Assembly: GCF_020379485.1 (NCBI RefSeq)
Contig: NC_063448.1
Location: 19,491,726 to 19,555,725, forward strand
Length of the DNA stretch: 64,000 nt
Direction: 5' to 3'
From: Brassica napus
Taxonomy: Eukaryota > Streptophyta > Magnoliopsida > Brassicales > Brassicaceae
This document shows, piece by piece, positions 21,927-34,439 of the stretch (positions within the stretch are counted from its first letter, which is position 1; every line of letters starts with the position of its first letter). A program made the position numbers and the translations under genes. The notes below the pieces were generated by a model. That model saw only the letters and a program-made list of their open reading frames with translations, was not told where the DNA came from and did not search any database.

Positions 21927-23658
21927 GATATAGTGTGGCCAATTAAATTATGTAAATTAATGTGTAATTGATTAAATTTATATATTAAATGACAGTTTTC
22001 TAAAGTAATAACTTTTAAATATTACAGATTTTAACTAAAACTGATTACATTTTGAAACATATAGAGTAATCTATAAACTAACTCTATATAGATATGATGA
22101 CAAAATTGTAAAGTGGTCTCACCTTGAATTTCTTTCATTCTGTGCATTCCTAATTGGAAGGAGATAATCAACATCTAATATTATGTTACTCTCACTATAT
22201 TATAAATGGTCGAACCGTAAACCAATTAAGGATGATGTAAGGAAGACATAAAGATGTATTTCCAGTTATCACAAATATAGAATCAATTGACAACAACTTC
22301 ATTATGTCCAGCGTAGGACAACAGAGAAGAGTTTACATACCTTCTAATATTATAATATTTCAATATATTAGTAGCTAAATCAGTTTTCTCTAGCACAAAT
22401 ACTTACTCTATTCTTGGAGTTTAAGCTTTTCTATCTGATGATATTAGTAGTTTGATCCCCAAAAAATAAGAAACGGTCAAACTGTACATTGTAATTGGAG
22501 AGAGAAAACAAACAAAAATTAACCGAAGAATTTTAAGGTATATGAAACAAAAATTGGAAATAGCAATTCTTTGCAATTAAAGAATAAGGCAATAAAATTG
22601 AAAATATACAAAATAAAACAAAAAAAATATTCACAGAAAGAAAGATTTAGTAAAATAAAATCATAATATAGTTTCCATAATTGATTGTGCTCAATTACAT
22701 TAAAAAGTCTAAATTTACAACATACACAGTTTTATTTACATCTTTAAACCTATTATCTAATTAAAATGATTCTTAAAAAAGTACCAGCATGAAGAGTTAG
22801 AAATATACGATAAAATATAATACATAATATTAAAAATACATTATCACTGATCACTAAAAAACCATGTTAGTAGTAATAAAACTGAAATGACAACACATTT
22901 ATTAAAATCATAGAACGGCACGCAACAAGGTGTTATTAAATATACAAACTAAAAATTAAATATGCTCAACGCAAACACACATAAAAATGAAACATCATAT
23001 TTGGATATATTTAAATAAATAATTTTAAATATATTATATTCTTGATAAATTTAAAATTACTTAAACAGAAACTAAATTATTAAAAAATTAATATACAAAT
23101 AAAACTAAATCAATATTTTGTAACCTCAAAATAATAAATGAATAAAAAATATATTATGTTAATAAAATATATTTTAGATTTTAAAGACTTCTAATTTGTG
23201 TAATATTACAAAATTCAAAATTTGTTTATTATAATTAATATTTTACCATTAGATATATTAAAATAATATTCTAGATCGATATTCAATTGTCAGTTTTCAA
23301 CTATTACACATAAAAAATATTATTAAGTACGCTTTGTTTTTTGAAAATGGGGTTTTATATTTTAAGTAGGTTATTGGAGTATTTTTTTCTTTTCGTGAAT
23401 TTATTCGAGATGAGATTCTCATCTTTTAAACTAAGATAATTTATATTCTATACATAGTTATATTTTTTTAACATAACTCTAAAATCTCGGACTTGATTCT
23501 TCATATTTTATTAGTTAATTGTGTTACATATAATAGAAATACTTACTTCAAACTAAAAATATAAAAAAAATCAAATTTAAAAATTAGTTATATATAATTT
23601 AATATACAAAAATTCATATATAAATAAAAATAATAAATTTAATAAATTTAAATATATT
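21927..23658. other. AT-rich DNA, probably body of a second Helitron
   Basis: Extremely A+T-rich with no coding content. Because a Helitron 3' end lies at 23659-23707, some of this is likely its body, but I could not locate a TC 5' end preceded by A. Confidence 0.4.
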
Positions 23659-23707
23659 ATCCGCGCATAGCGCGGATAAAGAATCTATGCGCGGATAAAG
23701 AATCTAG
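23659..23707 (+). mobile_element. Helitron 3' terminus
   Basis: Hairpin CCGCGCATAGCGCGG is followed by ATAAAGAATCTA, a second copy of GCGCGGATAAAGAATCTA, and the terminal CTAG before a host T at 23708. The last 17-18 bases are duplicated, giving two possible ends. Confidence 0.75.
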
Positions 23708-23708
23708 T

Positions 23709-24741
23709 TATTATAAGAACTGATTATTAATGATATTGACTAACTGGTATCATTCTTAAAAAGGCATATGAAACTATTCAAGAAACAAAGGTATATGGTA
23801 GATTGATATAAATGATTGATCGTGCTACATATCCAAATACTCGGCGAATAAATATGTCATAATTTTCTTCAGAAAATATAAAGTTACACAACATGCTCTC
23901 TTTCTTGACCATATTTCAAAACTCGTATAACGTCTAAGCTGCAACTCGCAAGTGAAGTAGCCACCTCTCGTTTGGGTCTAACTTTGACCCACCAATCGGT
24001 GCACGTAACCACGTTGCCTTACTTTGACTCGCTTCTTCCTTCCTTTATTTAGTTTTGAATTGTCACTCCCGCCTTCCTTTTCTATCCTTTTCGCCCTCTT
24101 TTTGTTTTGCATGCTTTCCTCATTTTCCTTTTATTTCGAAATTCATGATAAACTTTTGTAAGAGTAATAGTAATATAACTATAGACTTTGGTTAGCGTTA
24201 GTCAAATATATATATACCGGATATCAGTTCTTTATAGAAATTTTACATATTTGGGCACTTTCAATTTATAGTGATCCCACAAAAAGTAGACTACTTTCAC
24301 TTTTTCCTTTTAGTCATATTATAGTTTCTCAATAAACTATCAACTAATAAAAAGTAGATTGCTCAAGTTTGTACATGTACTAAACATCCATCTAGTCCAA
24401 ATGGTCAATATATCATGACAAATTTTAGACAATAATTTTACCAAAAAATATTTAGACAACAAACAGTGTTTTGAAAAACTATTTTGATTAAAAATAATGT
24501 ATTTGAAAAATTCAATATCGGTTGTTAAACATATTTTCCCAATAAGTTGTAATAATCATGTTATATTGAATGTTTATTATAGATATAATTTAATATTTTG
24601 GAACTGATATTAAAATATTTTCGCATCAAATTAATACTTACAAATTTGAGTATTTACCTTTTACACATGACACAGAAATAGTAGGATGCATTCAATGATT
24701 TATTACAATGATATTTGAAATCTGGTATCTTGAATATTTCA
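23709..24741. other. Intergenic DNA
   Basis: A+T-rich, with a less A+T-rich part near 23930-24060 that has no convincing open frame. No gene supported. Confidence 0.5.
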
Positions 24742-24968
24742 TACTTTCTCCGTTCTAAAAAAAATGTATGTTTTAGAATTTTTTACATATATTAAAAAAA
24801 TATAAAGTTAATATGTGCATTAATTATTTTTTGTATTATTTTCCATAATTTTTAGCTAATCAAAATTCAGTAAGCACAATTATGTCTTCAAAATTTACAG
24901 TTTACCATTTTTACATGTATGAATATGTTTTTTTAATTTAAGACATGGATCATTGCGAAACAGAGGTA
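24742..24968. mobile_element. Mariner-type (Stowaway-like) MITE
   Basis: The left end TACTTTCTCCGTTCTAAAA and the right end, on the minus strand TACCTCTGTTTCGCAATGA, both fit the common plant MITE end TACTCCCTCCGTTT. The ends lie at TA dinucleotides, as expected of a TA target duplication. Length is about 227 bp with no coding capacity. Confidence 0.6.
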
Positions 24969-26920
24969 TTATCAACACTTCAATCCAGAATTAGACAGAG
25001 ATAGAGATAACCAAAGTCGGACAAGCATGGAAGAAAGATGTGTCAACTGACACATGTTACATTATAAAAGAAATTTAGACTGCAAGGTTGAACCAATAAT
25101 TTACTCTATTTCATTGGGTAAAAGTTATCATGTCCGACTGTACTATCCCCGTTTCAAGTACCAGTAAATGCTGTTCTCTGATGTTTCTTTTATATGTGAA
25201 TAATTCAAAAAATTAATAAAACTCAAAAAAATCGTGGCCCATCAAATATCTAGATATTGCAAAACTGACTATGTTCATTCAATTAATAGAACAGTCCAAA
25301 TGCTAAGCCTTAAAGTTTGGTAGGGATTAGTCTTAGTTTATATATATGCTAAACAATTTAATTAGAAATCTAAACAACGTACGTAGTTTGTTGGTGAGCG
25401 AAGAATAAGACAAGTAGCTATTGCTCTAAGTTTAAATCTTGATGACCATTTGCTAACTTTTTAAAAGTTGGTCGCTTCTTAAGAATGTACTACAATTTAA
25501 AATAGGATCTTTTAGATGTATTGGATACACCTAACACAAGTTAACAAACCTTGCACAGCCCCACCATTTAGATTTGATTTCATGTAGCCAATATCACTAA
25601 ACTCCAAATCTCGTACCAAAAGACATGTTTGATTATAACTCTCAATACACTGAACCTCTATGTTGAGAGTTTTAAATGAAACTCTTAAATGATTCATCAA
25701 AATTGTAGACACAGTTCAAGTGAGGTTTATATATCTTGACGAATCTTGAAGCACATATGACATCCTCTTGAGTCTTGACTTGAGCGAAAATTCTTCACCG
25801 TCCTCCAAAACAACAGAAATTTTCAAGCGAACAACAAACTGGCGACGATTGTCATAACAAGACGAAGCCCAAAGTTTGGCCCAATAACAAAGATCGACCA
25901 GACCCAGCTAAAAACAATGTCCATCTGTTTTGCTCATCAACGTGAGGTTATCTTGATGCTATTTGGCATATTAGTGAACGGTGACATAACCGTATGATCT
26001 TCCTTGGTTCAATTGTAAACTTGTGTAAATATATTGTGTTGCAACATTGTATGCTTAACATCTTGTATATACTAAAAAGTTGGTGTGCAACATACTCGTG
26101 AATCATATTGTTGTAGTAGCTGTATTTTGTTATATGTTATATGAATCATATTTGCATTTATATACAATACACCACATAGGAATACATAATTCACACAATA
26201 GCATCGCAATACAACGTCAATGTTTAAGCAATCACTACAATGATATACGTTTTACAAAAGATTAGCGGTCTATGATCGATCTATCGCATTAAACAATTTT
26301 TATCATGACTTTAATGAGCTCACATTCTATATCTCGAGAGAGATAAAATGCCATCGCAAGAAGAAAACAATTAAACAACTAAAACACTTGTTTGTGCCAG
26401 AAGACAGACCATATTAACCAAATGAGTATTCCCTCAGAATCGAAGAACTTATCAACATTGATTACTTCAGACAAGGCTGAAACTTGATATAGAGATTTTC
26501 TCGAATCATCATTGGGTACCCTCAAAACAAAAACAAACCTGGAAAGATCAAAACCAACGAAAAGCAAAACAAAAAAGGACGAATCTGGTTCCCTCAGAAA
26601 AATGATTGTTCTTCTACATTGATGTATTCTATTCAGATAAGGCTGAAACTATGTATAAAGGTTATTCGATCATCGGGAATTTTATCGCCCTAACTTGCAA
26701 AACCAGAAAAAAAAAATTCGAAATTATGAGTATGGATCGAATCTAGATACCCCAGATCTGAAAAAACGTAACGAATGATCTGCTCTTGAAGCGGCGGATT
26801 TATAGAAGCCCTAGTCTCGGTTCTGGAAATTGTACATAAGTAACAAAAAAGTCCTTGTACCTAATTTCTTCAAACATTTGATCCGACATTGTATCATATT
26901 TACAATAAGGGTCCTATTAC
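24969..26920. other. Intergenic DNA with a diverged duplication
   Basis: No gene I can support. An open frame at 25512-25712 (minus) has no recognised motif. Near 26420-26530 and 26590-26700 two diverged copies of one sequence share CCCTCAGAA and AAGGCTGAAACT, about 180 bp apart. Confidence 0.4.
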
Positions 26921-27864
26921 AAATGGTGCCGTAGGGGTGTTCAATCCGGATATCGGTTCGGTTTTTTCGGTTTTTCGATATTTCGGTTAGTAAAATATAA
27001 CTACCATTCTAAATCCATATTTACTTCGGTTCGGTTCGGTTTATATACCGTCGGTTTTCGGTTTATTCAGTTTTATACCAAAAAAACATAATTCTTTATT
27101 TTGAGATCATATTATATGAATTTTAGAGTCTTGTTGTCAACACATTCATTTATTAAAAAATATTATAAGTTTAAATAAAAGAACAAAAATAAAAAATGTT
27201 TCTATCATCTAATAAAATAATCAAATCTATGATTAAAATCAAAGCTCAAAATTTTGATAATAAAAATAAAAAAATACAAAAAATAAAACAGAAGAACGAA
27301 GCACAAAAAATAAGTTATTATATTCTTTCATATTTAGCGTTCATCAAAATCATGTTTCTTCTATTAAACATGAAACTCTATTCGTTTATAGATAAAAAAA
27401 TATTGTGAAGAATTTCCACTAATTTTTATCATCAAATTTATAATCTTTATTTCAATTTAGTCAATGCTAAATTAAAGCAAAAAGATCAAAAGAAGACTAA
27501 GAAAATAAGAAGCATGTTTGCGATGAATTGTTATTTAATTATAGTTCAAGTGTTTTACAAATCAGGACTATTTTATTACTGTAAAAAATATGGTAATAGT
27601 TTTTAGCAAAAAAAAATAACTTATGATTTTCATACGTTGTTATAAAATATATATATTTACATGTTTCTATTTTTTGATCGGTTTTATTCGGTTTATTCGG
27701 TTTTATCGGTTATATACCGAACCATATCCAAATCCTACGGTTTTTTAAAAATTATATCCATTCGGTTTGTATGGTATATACCAAATCCAAACCATATTAT
27801 CTATTTCGGTTTGGTTCGGTTCGGTACGGTTTGGTTTTGCCATATTGAACAGCCCTAAATGGTG
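26921..27864. mobile_element. hAT-type non-autonomous element with 8-bp target duplication
   Basis: AAATGGTG occurs at 26921-26928 and 27857-27864. Between them the left end is TAGGGGTGTTCAAT (after three extra bases) and the right end on the minus strand is AGGGCTGTTCAATATGG. Both ends are rich in CGGTTTGGTT/TTCGGTTCGG words. The A+T-rich centre includes a weak 70-codon frame of low complexity, and no transposase. Confidence 0.65.
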
Positions 27865-28064
27865 GTATATCAGACCCAGAAAAAAGACCTTTGACTTGCA
27901 CAAAACCTCGTTGGTCTCACCGTTTTACTTCACAAATAGTCCTATCTGAACCGTTTTATGTCCTATATTCTGATCCAAGAGAAGCCTTGTTTAATTTGAA
28001 GGAATTGTGGATGGTGAGTTTAGACTTACGTACCTAGTATGGTTACTGCATTTGCCTTTGTAGA
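27865..28064 (+). pseudogene. F-box/FBA gene remnant, copy a (3' end)
   Basis: The stretch CTGATCCAAGAGAAGCCTTG (27971 on) with GGTGAGTTTAGAC matches the 3' end of the F-box genes at 42420-42546 and 49090-49180. CTTCCTTTGTAGA-like sequence ends at the TRIM insertion, and the rest of the 3' flank resumes after 29226 (CCATAATGCTCTTCAGTG). Only the tail of the gene is left; the hAT element lies where the upstream part should be. Confidence 0.6.
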
Positions 28065-29226
28065 TGATGGAGCGGAAGCAACGATAAACATCGGTTATGG
28101 AACCACGTTTGGGACCTACCAGCTCAACCAATGGATTCTAGGGAATCCTCGCTTGGGACCTGCTTCTTGATTGATGAATCTAATCAAATCAATACAAGGG
28201 ATATAGAATACAATTCTCCCAAAAGCCAAAGCTCTTTTATTAATCAAATCAAACTGAATACAACTTTAGGCTTAGATGCCTATTTATAATAAATCCTTAA
28301 ATATATGAAAGCCCTAATTTTAATTAAAATAGGAAAACTACAAAAATATAGAAAATACAATAAGAAGTAATTATCTATGTAAACTAATGAATAATAAAGA
28401 TATTTGGATAATTTCCAAATATCTTGCTGCATCAGGTCTCGCCGGCCAAGAAAGATTCGTCCTTGAATCTTCAACCGATTTTTCCACATAGGATGCTGCA
28501 CAAAATCTTCACAAGTCGAATCTGCACAAAATTCGCACGAGCCGAATTCTTCATAGAACTGTTTTTGCACGAAAATTGCACGAGCCTGATTATGCTTGAA
28601 GTCTTCTATATAAACGAGGTTTTGCCCTATTTTTGCACGGACTAAATTATCAAAATCGTTTTTTTCATAAACATCATATATTGGATCTCTACAAATCTCT
28701 TTGTAGATCTCATCATCTTCATAAACGTCGTAGATTGGATCACCATAGATCTCTCGATAGATCTCATGGTATTCTCTCTCGACAAAAGGACTTTCGTCCA
28801 CGAAAGGATAGAGATTGCAACTGCTAATCAACATGACATCCATAATCGTTCTTCGATGATTAAGAAACCAAAGAGACGCAGCTCTGATACCACCTGATGG
28901 AGCGGAAGCAACGATAAACATCAGTTATGGAACCACGCTTGGGACCTGCCAGCTCAACCAAAGGATTCTAGGGAATCCTCGCTTGGTACCTACTTCTTGA
29001 TTGATGAATCTAATCAAATCAATACAAGGGATAGAGAATACAATTCTCCCAAAAGCCAAAGCTGTTTTATTAATCAAATCAAACTGAATACAACTTTAGG
29101 CTTAGATGCCTATTTATAATAAATATTTAAATATATGAAAACCCTAATTTTAATTAAAATAGGAAAACTACAAAAATATAGAAAATACAATAAGAAGTAA
29201 TTATTTATGTAAACTAATGAATAATA
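28065..29226 (-). mobile_element. TRIM-like non-autonomous LTR retrotransposon
   Basis: Two direct repeats of 332 bp (28065-28396 and 28895-29226) flank a ~500-bp interior. On the minus strand the interior begins with TGGTATCAGAGC (28892-28881), the standard site complementary to initiator methionine tRNA. The LTRs differ at roughly a dozen positions by eye. The interior has one frame with tandem IYREIYGDPIYDVYED and IYKEICRDPIYDVYE, which looks like a gag remnant or spurious coding. It has no pol. I find no clean 5-bp target duplication. It lies within the 3' flank of an F-box copy. Confidence 0.75.
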
Positions 29227-29768
29227 GGAGCACGACCTTCGTACCATAATGCTCTTCAGTGTTACTAAGTTCTTTAATTCCCTTTCAGTTATAGTTAATT
29301 TCTTACATTGAATTGTGTTCGACTATTTATTGTGTTATTTTCTTGAAACATTGTGTAGCATTTGTAACTGAATGAGATAGGACCCTTATTGTAATTCTGA
29401 TACAAAGCGTTATTTTCTGGGAACATTGTGTAGCATTTATCTCGTTCATTCACTTATGTTCCTGGAAATTAACACTTTTTCTAAGAAAATAACACCTTTT
29501 TCAACGAACAAATAGCACTTTTTCTTAGAGCATTTATAACATTTGTAACAAATGTTTCAAGAAAATAGCACTTTACACAACAAATCAGCCACGATAATCA
29601 CTTTTATTGAAACTGAATGAGATCTTTATTTTAGACAAGATTCAAGACTCAAACAACAAATCAGCTGTAAATCAACTACATTGCTTATTTTATCTTCCTA
29701 TGTTGAATTTTTTAACGACCGGTTTAACTAAATGTTGGATGTATGTATATGTCTGTAGGAAAAAAGAA
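29227..29768 (+). other. 3' flank of F-box copy a
   Basis: From CCATAATGCTCTTCAGTG onward this is homologous to the DNA after the F-box gene at 42546, including the AACTGAAT/ACAACAAATCAGC words. No gene of its own. Confidence 0.5.
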
Positions 29769-30615
29769 TTTTAACGTTAAAACTCCTCAACTAAGTTTGT
29801 TTTGGATATAAACTTTCAAACTAAGTATTTAACGAATAAACCTTCAAACAAACTTTATTTAACGAATTAAACCCTCGCTGGTCATAATGATCATAACTAC
29901 TGGTAAATCTTTAGTTTAGAAGTTTTTACATTAAGTAAATATAGTTGAAGGGTTTTACCATTAAAAATAAAAAAATACAAAATTTTATAACTAAAATTAG
30001 TAACTTTAATTTTCAAAATTAGCATTTTTAAAAAATTCTGTAAATATATGAGTTTGATTTGTTTTTAACATCAACATTATATATGTATAAATTAAAAATG
30101 TAAAAAACTAGAAAATATAATAAAAAATTATCTAAAGATTTATTATTACATTTTTATTAGATAATATATAACTTTTATTATATTTTCTTGTTTTTTTTTA
30201 CATTTTTAACTTTTAGATAATTTTTATTATAGGTAAATCTTTAGATAATTTTTGTTATATTTTCTGGATTCTTACATTTTTAATTTATACATATATAATG
30301 TTGATTCTAAAACAAATCAGACTCATATATTTACAGAAATTTTTAAAATTGCTAATTTTTAAAATTAAAGTTACTAATTTTAGATAATGTTGTTATATTT
30401 TGGATTTTTTTGATTATTTTTAATGCTAAAACCCCTCAACTATGTTTACTTAATGTAGAAACTTCTAAACTAAAGATTTACCGTTAGTAGCGATAATTAT
30501 GACCGGTGAGAGCTTAATTCATTAAATAAAATTAGTTTGGAGGTTTTTTCGTTAAATACTTAGTTTATGGGTTTTTACCCAAAACAAACTTAGTTGAAGA
30601 GTTTTAACGTTAAAA
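29769..30615. mobile_element. Fold-back element with ~390-bp arms
   Basis: Nearly the whole 847 bp is one imperfect inverted repeat. The left end TTTTAACGTTAAAACTCCTC matches the right end on the minus strand, and the match runs through AACTAAGTTTGTTTTGG, GGTAAATCTTTAGTTTAGAA and the A+T-rich centre down to TAAAGATTTA/TAAATCTTTA at about 30140 and 30235. The loop is under 100 bp. No coding capacity. I could not settle the target duplication. Confidence 0.8.
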
Positions 30616-31487
30616 GCCTAATTATTACATTTTAAACCTTTTAAGTTTTTTTTTTTGTTAACCATGTCAGCTAACTGGTCGGCCCGGGGAAGAAGGTACT
30701 TAGTGCTACAGAGTGAACTAGTCCGAAAACGTATCACATTGTATGACCCGAGTTTGAATACCTTTCGACTATTTTTAATTAGGAATGTACCGATCGTCTG
30801 TTACGATCCAGCATGTAAACTACTTAGGCCCGAAGCCCAATTCCAGATTGACTAAATATTGATAATTTAGTTCCGATGATTGATGTGGGTATACACCAAT
30901 CCTAAAAAGATTACCAATAGGATGCCACTACTTTAAAGTAATATTTACACATTTTAACTTTAAACTTTCAGTAACACTTTTAGTTTTCAAACGAACAATA
31001 CTAACATATCAACCTTTAAACTTTATTTTCGGCTAAAAAAGAAATGATATAGAAATATGATGAGGTAAAAAGTGATGTTATAAATATATAAATAGATAGA
31101 TAATAATGACATGTAAGTGTCACTCTTAAGGTTTAAAAGAGCTCCATCTCCATACAGAGATAGCTCTAAATCGATCTTTGTACACTTATTGTAAGCCGGA
31201 CCGTTTTGCTAAAATTTGGTGTTGCTCCATAGAGTTATCCTTCTTAATATTTTTTCTTCTTCCTTTTCTAAGTAAAAAAGAAAAGGGGTTTGGATCTCAC
31301 GGAAAACCATAAAATAAACTAGAGACTTCATTTGGTATTATTAACATAGATATTTGTGGCCTCTTTTTCTTGAAGTCGTATATTCAGTATGTAAATAATA
31401 TTATTTGAGAAATCATTTTCTTACGTGTTGTATTTACGTTAATTTTCACATAGATTATTTTCCGTGTTGTACTTTCTAATAAATTAA
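30616..31487. other. F-box 3' flank and intergenic DNA
   Basis: 31140-31330 (ACAGAGATAGCTC, CCGTTTTGCTAAA, AAAAGAAAAGGGG) is homologous to 42905-43110 and, more weakly, to 52990-53120, so it is the far 3' flank of F-box copy a. The frame at 30655-30855 has no recognised motif. Confidence 0.45.
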
Positions 31488-31856
31488 GTGGGGGTGTATT
31501 GAATCGGAAATTTGAAGTAATTTGATTTTTAACGAGTTTGTAGATGATTGCAGGAGAATTAGAGAATTTTGTGTGATTTTTGTTAAAACACTCTAGAATC
31601 TCATCTAAAACAGTGAGATTTGGATTTTTATTTTTATAACTAAAGAACTTTCCTCAAACACTTTAGAAACAATTAAAGTACTCTAAAATCTCCGACTTAA
31701 ATTTTGTTCAATAACAGTGGATTTCAGAGCGTTTTATGAAATGAAAAGTTCAATAACATTGGATTTTAAAGTGTTTTTTAAAATTCATGTTTGAATAACA
31801 ACATATTTGTCATTTTAATACAAACCACTTGAAACTTTTAGTTGAATACACCACCC
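31488..31856. mobile_element. Harbinger-like MITE
   Basis: The ends GTGGGGGTGTATTGAA and, on the minus strand, GGGTGGTGTATTCAAC form an imperfect inverted repeat. TAA lies at 31485-31487 and again at 31857-31859, the 3-bp duplication typical of Harbinger elements. The interior is non-coding. Confidence 0.55.
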
Positions 31857-31859
31857 TAA

Positions 31860-32648
31860 AAGTATTATATTATAATGATTGTCATTAATAACACTTATTT
31901 TATTTTCTTATTAAATTTTTTAATTATTTTTTGAAAATCACATAAATAAGAAAATAGAATATTTGTAAAATTTATGCATATATAATTTTTATATATAAAA
32001 AAATTTAAAATTTTATTATACTTATATTTTCTCAAAAAAACTTAGATAAAAAATAAATACGTAGATTTTTTTTTTAAATATATACTTATAACATAACTTC
32101 ACAAAAAAAATCGAAAAATTAAAATGATTTGGACATCCTTTTCCAAAAGATAATAATATTTTTATTATGAATATATTTTGATCAAATAATTAATAAGAAA
32201 ATAATTTTAAACAACATAAACTCATCATCTAATATAATATTTTCACAAAATTTAACTACATAATAATCTTAGCGAACTAAAATTATACTCAAATGCTATT
32301 AGTGATGATTATTATTTCCTTTTTAATAAACTTTTAATTAGTTTTAAATTGTATTTTTACAAAAGCACATAAATTATAACATTAAATATTTATAAAATAT
32401 AGAACATATTGATTACATATATATAATGAAAAATGAAAGATATATCTATATGAGTTTTATTTTTGGACAATTAAATGTTTTTGATTACGTCAATGAATAT
32501 AATTTCTCTTAGTATTGATTTTAGGGATCATCTTTTGCTATTTTTTTCGGGAACTGCCTAAACTTTCAACAAAAAAAAATGAAATATTTTTTCATTATCT
32601 TAATTGATGTAATCAAAAACATATAATTTTTAAAAATGTAATTTATAC
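31860..32648. other. AT-rich intergenic DNA
   Basis: Very A+T-rich, no coding signal. Confidence 0.6.
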
Positions 32649-32989
32649 GGGGAAATTGCCAAAAATGATTCAAAACTTGATTTTGAATACAAAAGTGAAT
32701 CTCAAATTCAATCAAATGCAAAAGTAATCCAAAAGGCTTGTGAAATTACAACAACATCTTTATGACCAAACAAAAAACATGTATTGAATTTTACTATGAT
32801 AACCCCTCTGTATGAGAAGACTTACAAAGAAATCTTCTCGTTCAGCAGATCTTTGAAATAATTTAATTTTTTTATAAAAAATATTTTGATGGAAAAAAAT
32901 TGAAATCATGTAATAATAAATATTTTTAAATGATGTAAATTTAGTTTTACTAAAATTGAATTATTTTTAACATAGATGAGTGAATGTAG

Positions 32990-33940
32990 ATTAACTTATG
33001 ATAGTCATTGGTTTAGGGTTTGGTAACACATGTTATAGTATTGTTGGTATTTTTAGGGTTAGATATTGAAATCTTATCTTTTTAAAATTTATTATTTTTG
33101 ACATATATGTGTTTGGTGACTATATAATAACTTGATTTAAACACTTTCCAAGTATCTTAAAAGTTTAAGGAAGTTTTATTTTGCTTAGTTATTTGATTAT
33201 AGGATCGGAAAGACGACTCACATGAGACTTCCCAAAAATTCTTCTGACATATCTCGCCTAAATATTAGTAGAATTTAGAGTTCCGACCTAAATTTTAGAA
33301 CAATTTAGGTTTCCCGCCTAAATCAAAGTCTTCCAGAAGTCTTATCATGTATTAGATCTTAAAAGAAATTAATAAATTTTATAAAAAATAATTTGAAAGA
33401 GAAAAAATTGAAATCATGTATTAATAAACATTTATAAATGATGGAAATTTAGTTTTACTAAAATTGAATTAATTTTTTAACATAGATGAGTGAATGTAGA
33501 TTGAGTCATGATATCCTTTGCTTTAGGGTTTCTTAACATATGTTATATTATTGTTGGTATTTTTAGGGTTAGATTTTGGAGTTTCATCTTCTTTTTTTTA
33601 GTTTGACCTATATGTGTTTAGTGACTATCTAATAACTTGATTTAAACACTTTCTATGTTTTTATTAAGTTTTAGGAAGTGTTTTTTTGCTTAGTTATTTG
33701 ATTTTAGAGTCTCGAAGACTCCGAGAAGACTTTGTTTTAGGGTTTAGTAACACATGTTATAGTATTGTTTGTATTTAGGGTTAGATTTTGGAATCTTAAC
33801 TTTAAATTTTTTTATGACCTACATGTGCTTAGTTTTGTGTATATTAAACACTTTATAAGTTGATCTTAGATTTAATGAATTGTTATTTGCTATTTTAGTT
33901 AGTTATGTGATTAAGTTATGGTTTGGAAGGCTTCCAGAAG
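32990..33940 (+). repeat. Tandem repeats with GGGTTTAGTAACACATGTTA
   Basis: Three diverged copies begin near 33010, 33520 and 33740. Shared words are TTAGGGTTTGGTAACACATG, ATTGTTGGTATTTTTAGGGT and ACATATATGTGTTTRGTGAC. They form the left part of the GAAGACTTC element. Confidence 0.65.
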
Positions 33941-34439
33941 ACTTTACAAGAAGACTTCCAGAAGACTTCTAACATATTTCCGCCTAAATTTTAGTAGAAT
34001 TTAGGTTTTCTGCTTAAATTTTAGTAAAATTTAGGTTTCCCGCCTAAATTGAAGTCTTCCAGGAATCTTCCACAAGTCTTCTCATGTATTTGATTTTAGG
34101 GTCTAGAAGACTTCCCAAATTCTACTAAAATATTTAGTAGTCTTCTGTATCAAAAATATTTAACCTAATCAGAATTTTTGTCTCTATATATAAAGAAAAT
34201 TTAATTTTCTCACTCTAAAACTCTCCAACCTCTCTCTAATCTCTTTGAACATCAAAACACCAAACGTTAAATCCATTTTTCGTTTTTTCTAATGTCTTCT
34301 CACTAATTTATCTTCATTTTGCAGGTTTTTCGTTACATCGTTCTCATCTTTCACTCATTCAAAGGTACATCTATAAATTTTGGATACGTATTATTATGTG
34401 TTTTGTATATTATTTAAGCATAAAATTATATTTTTTAAG

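Noticed and set aside
28280..28921. 213-codon frame on the minus strand as a host gene
   Set aside because: It spans the interior, primer site side and LTR of the TRIM-like element and is more likely a gag relic or chance frame.
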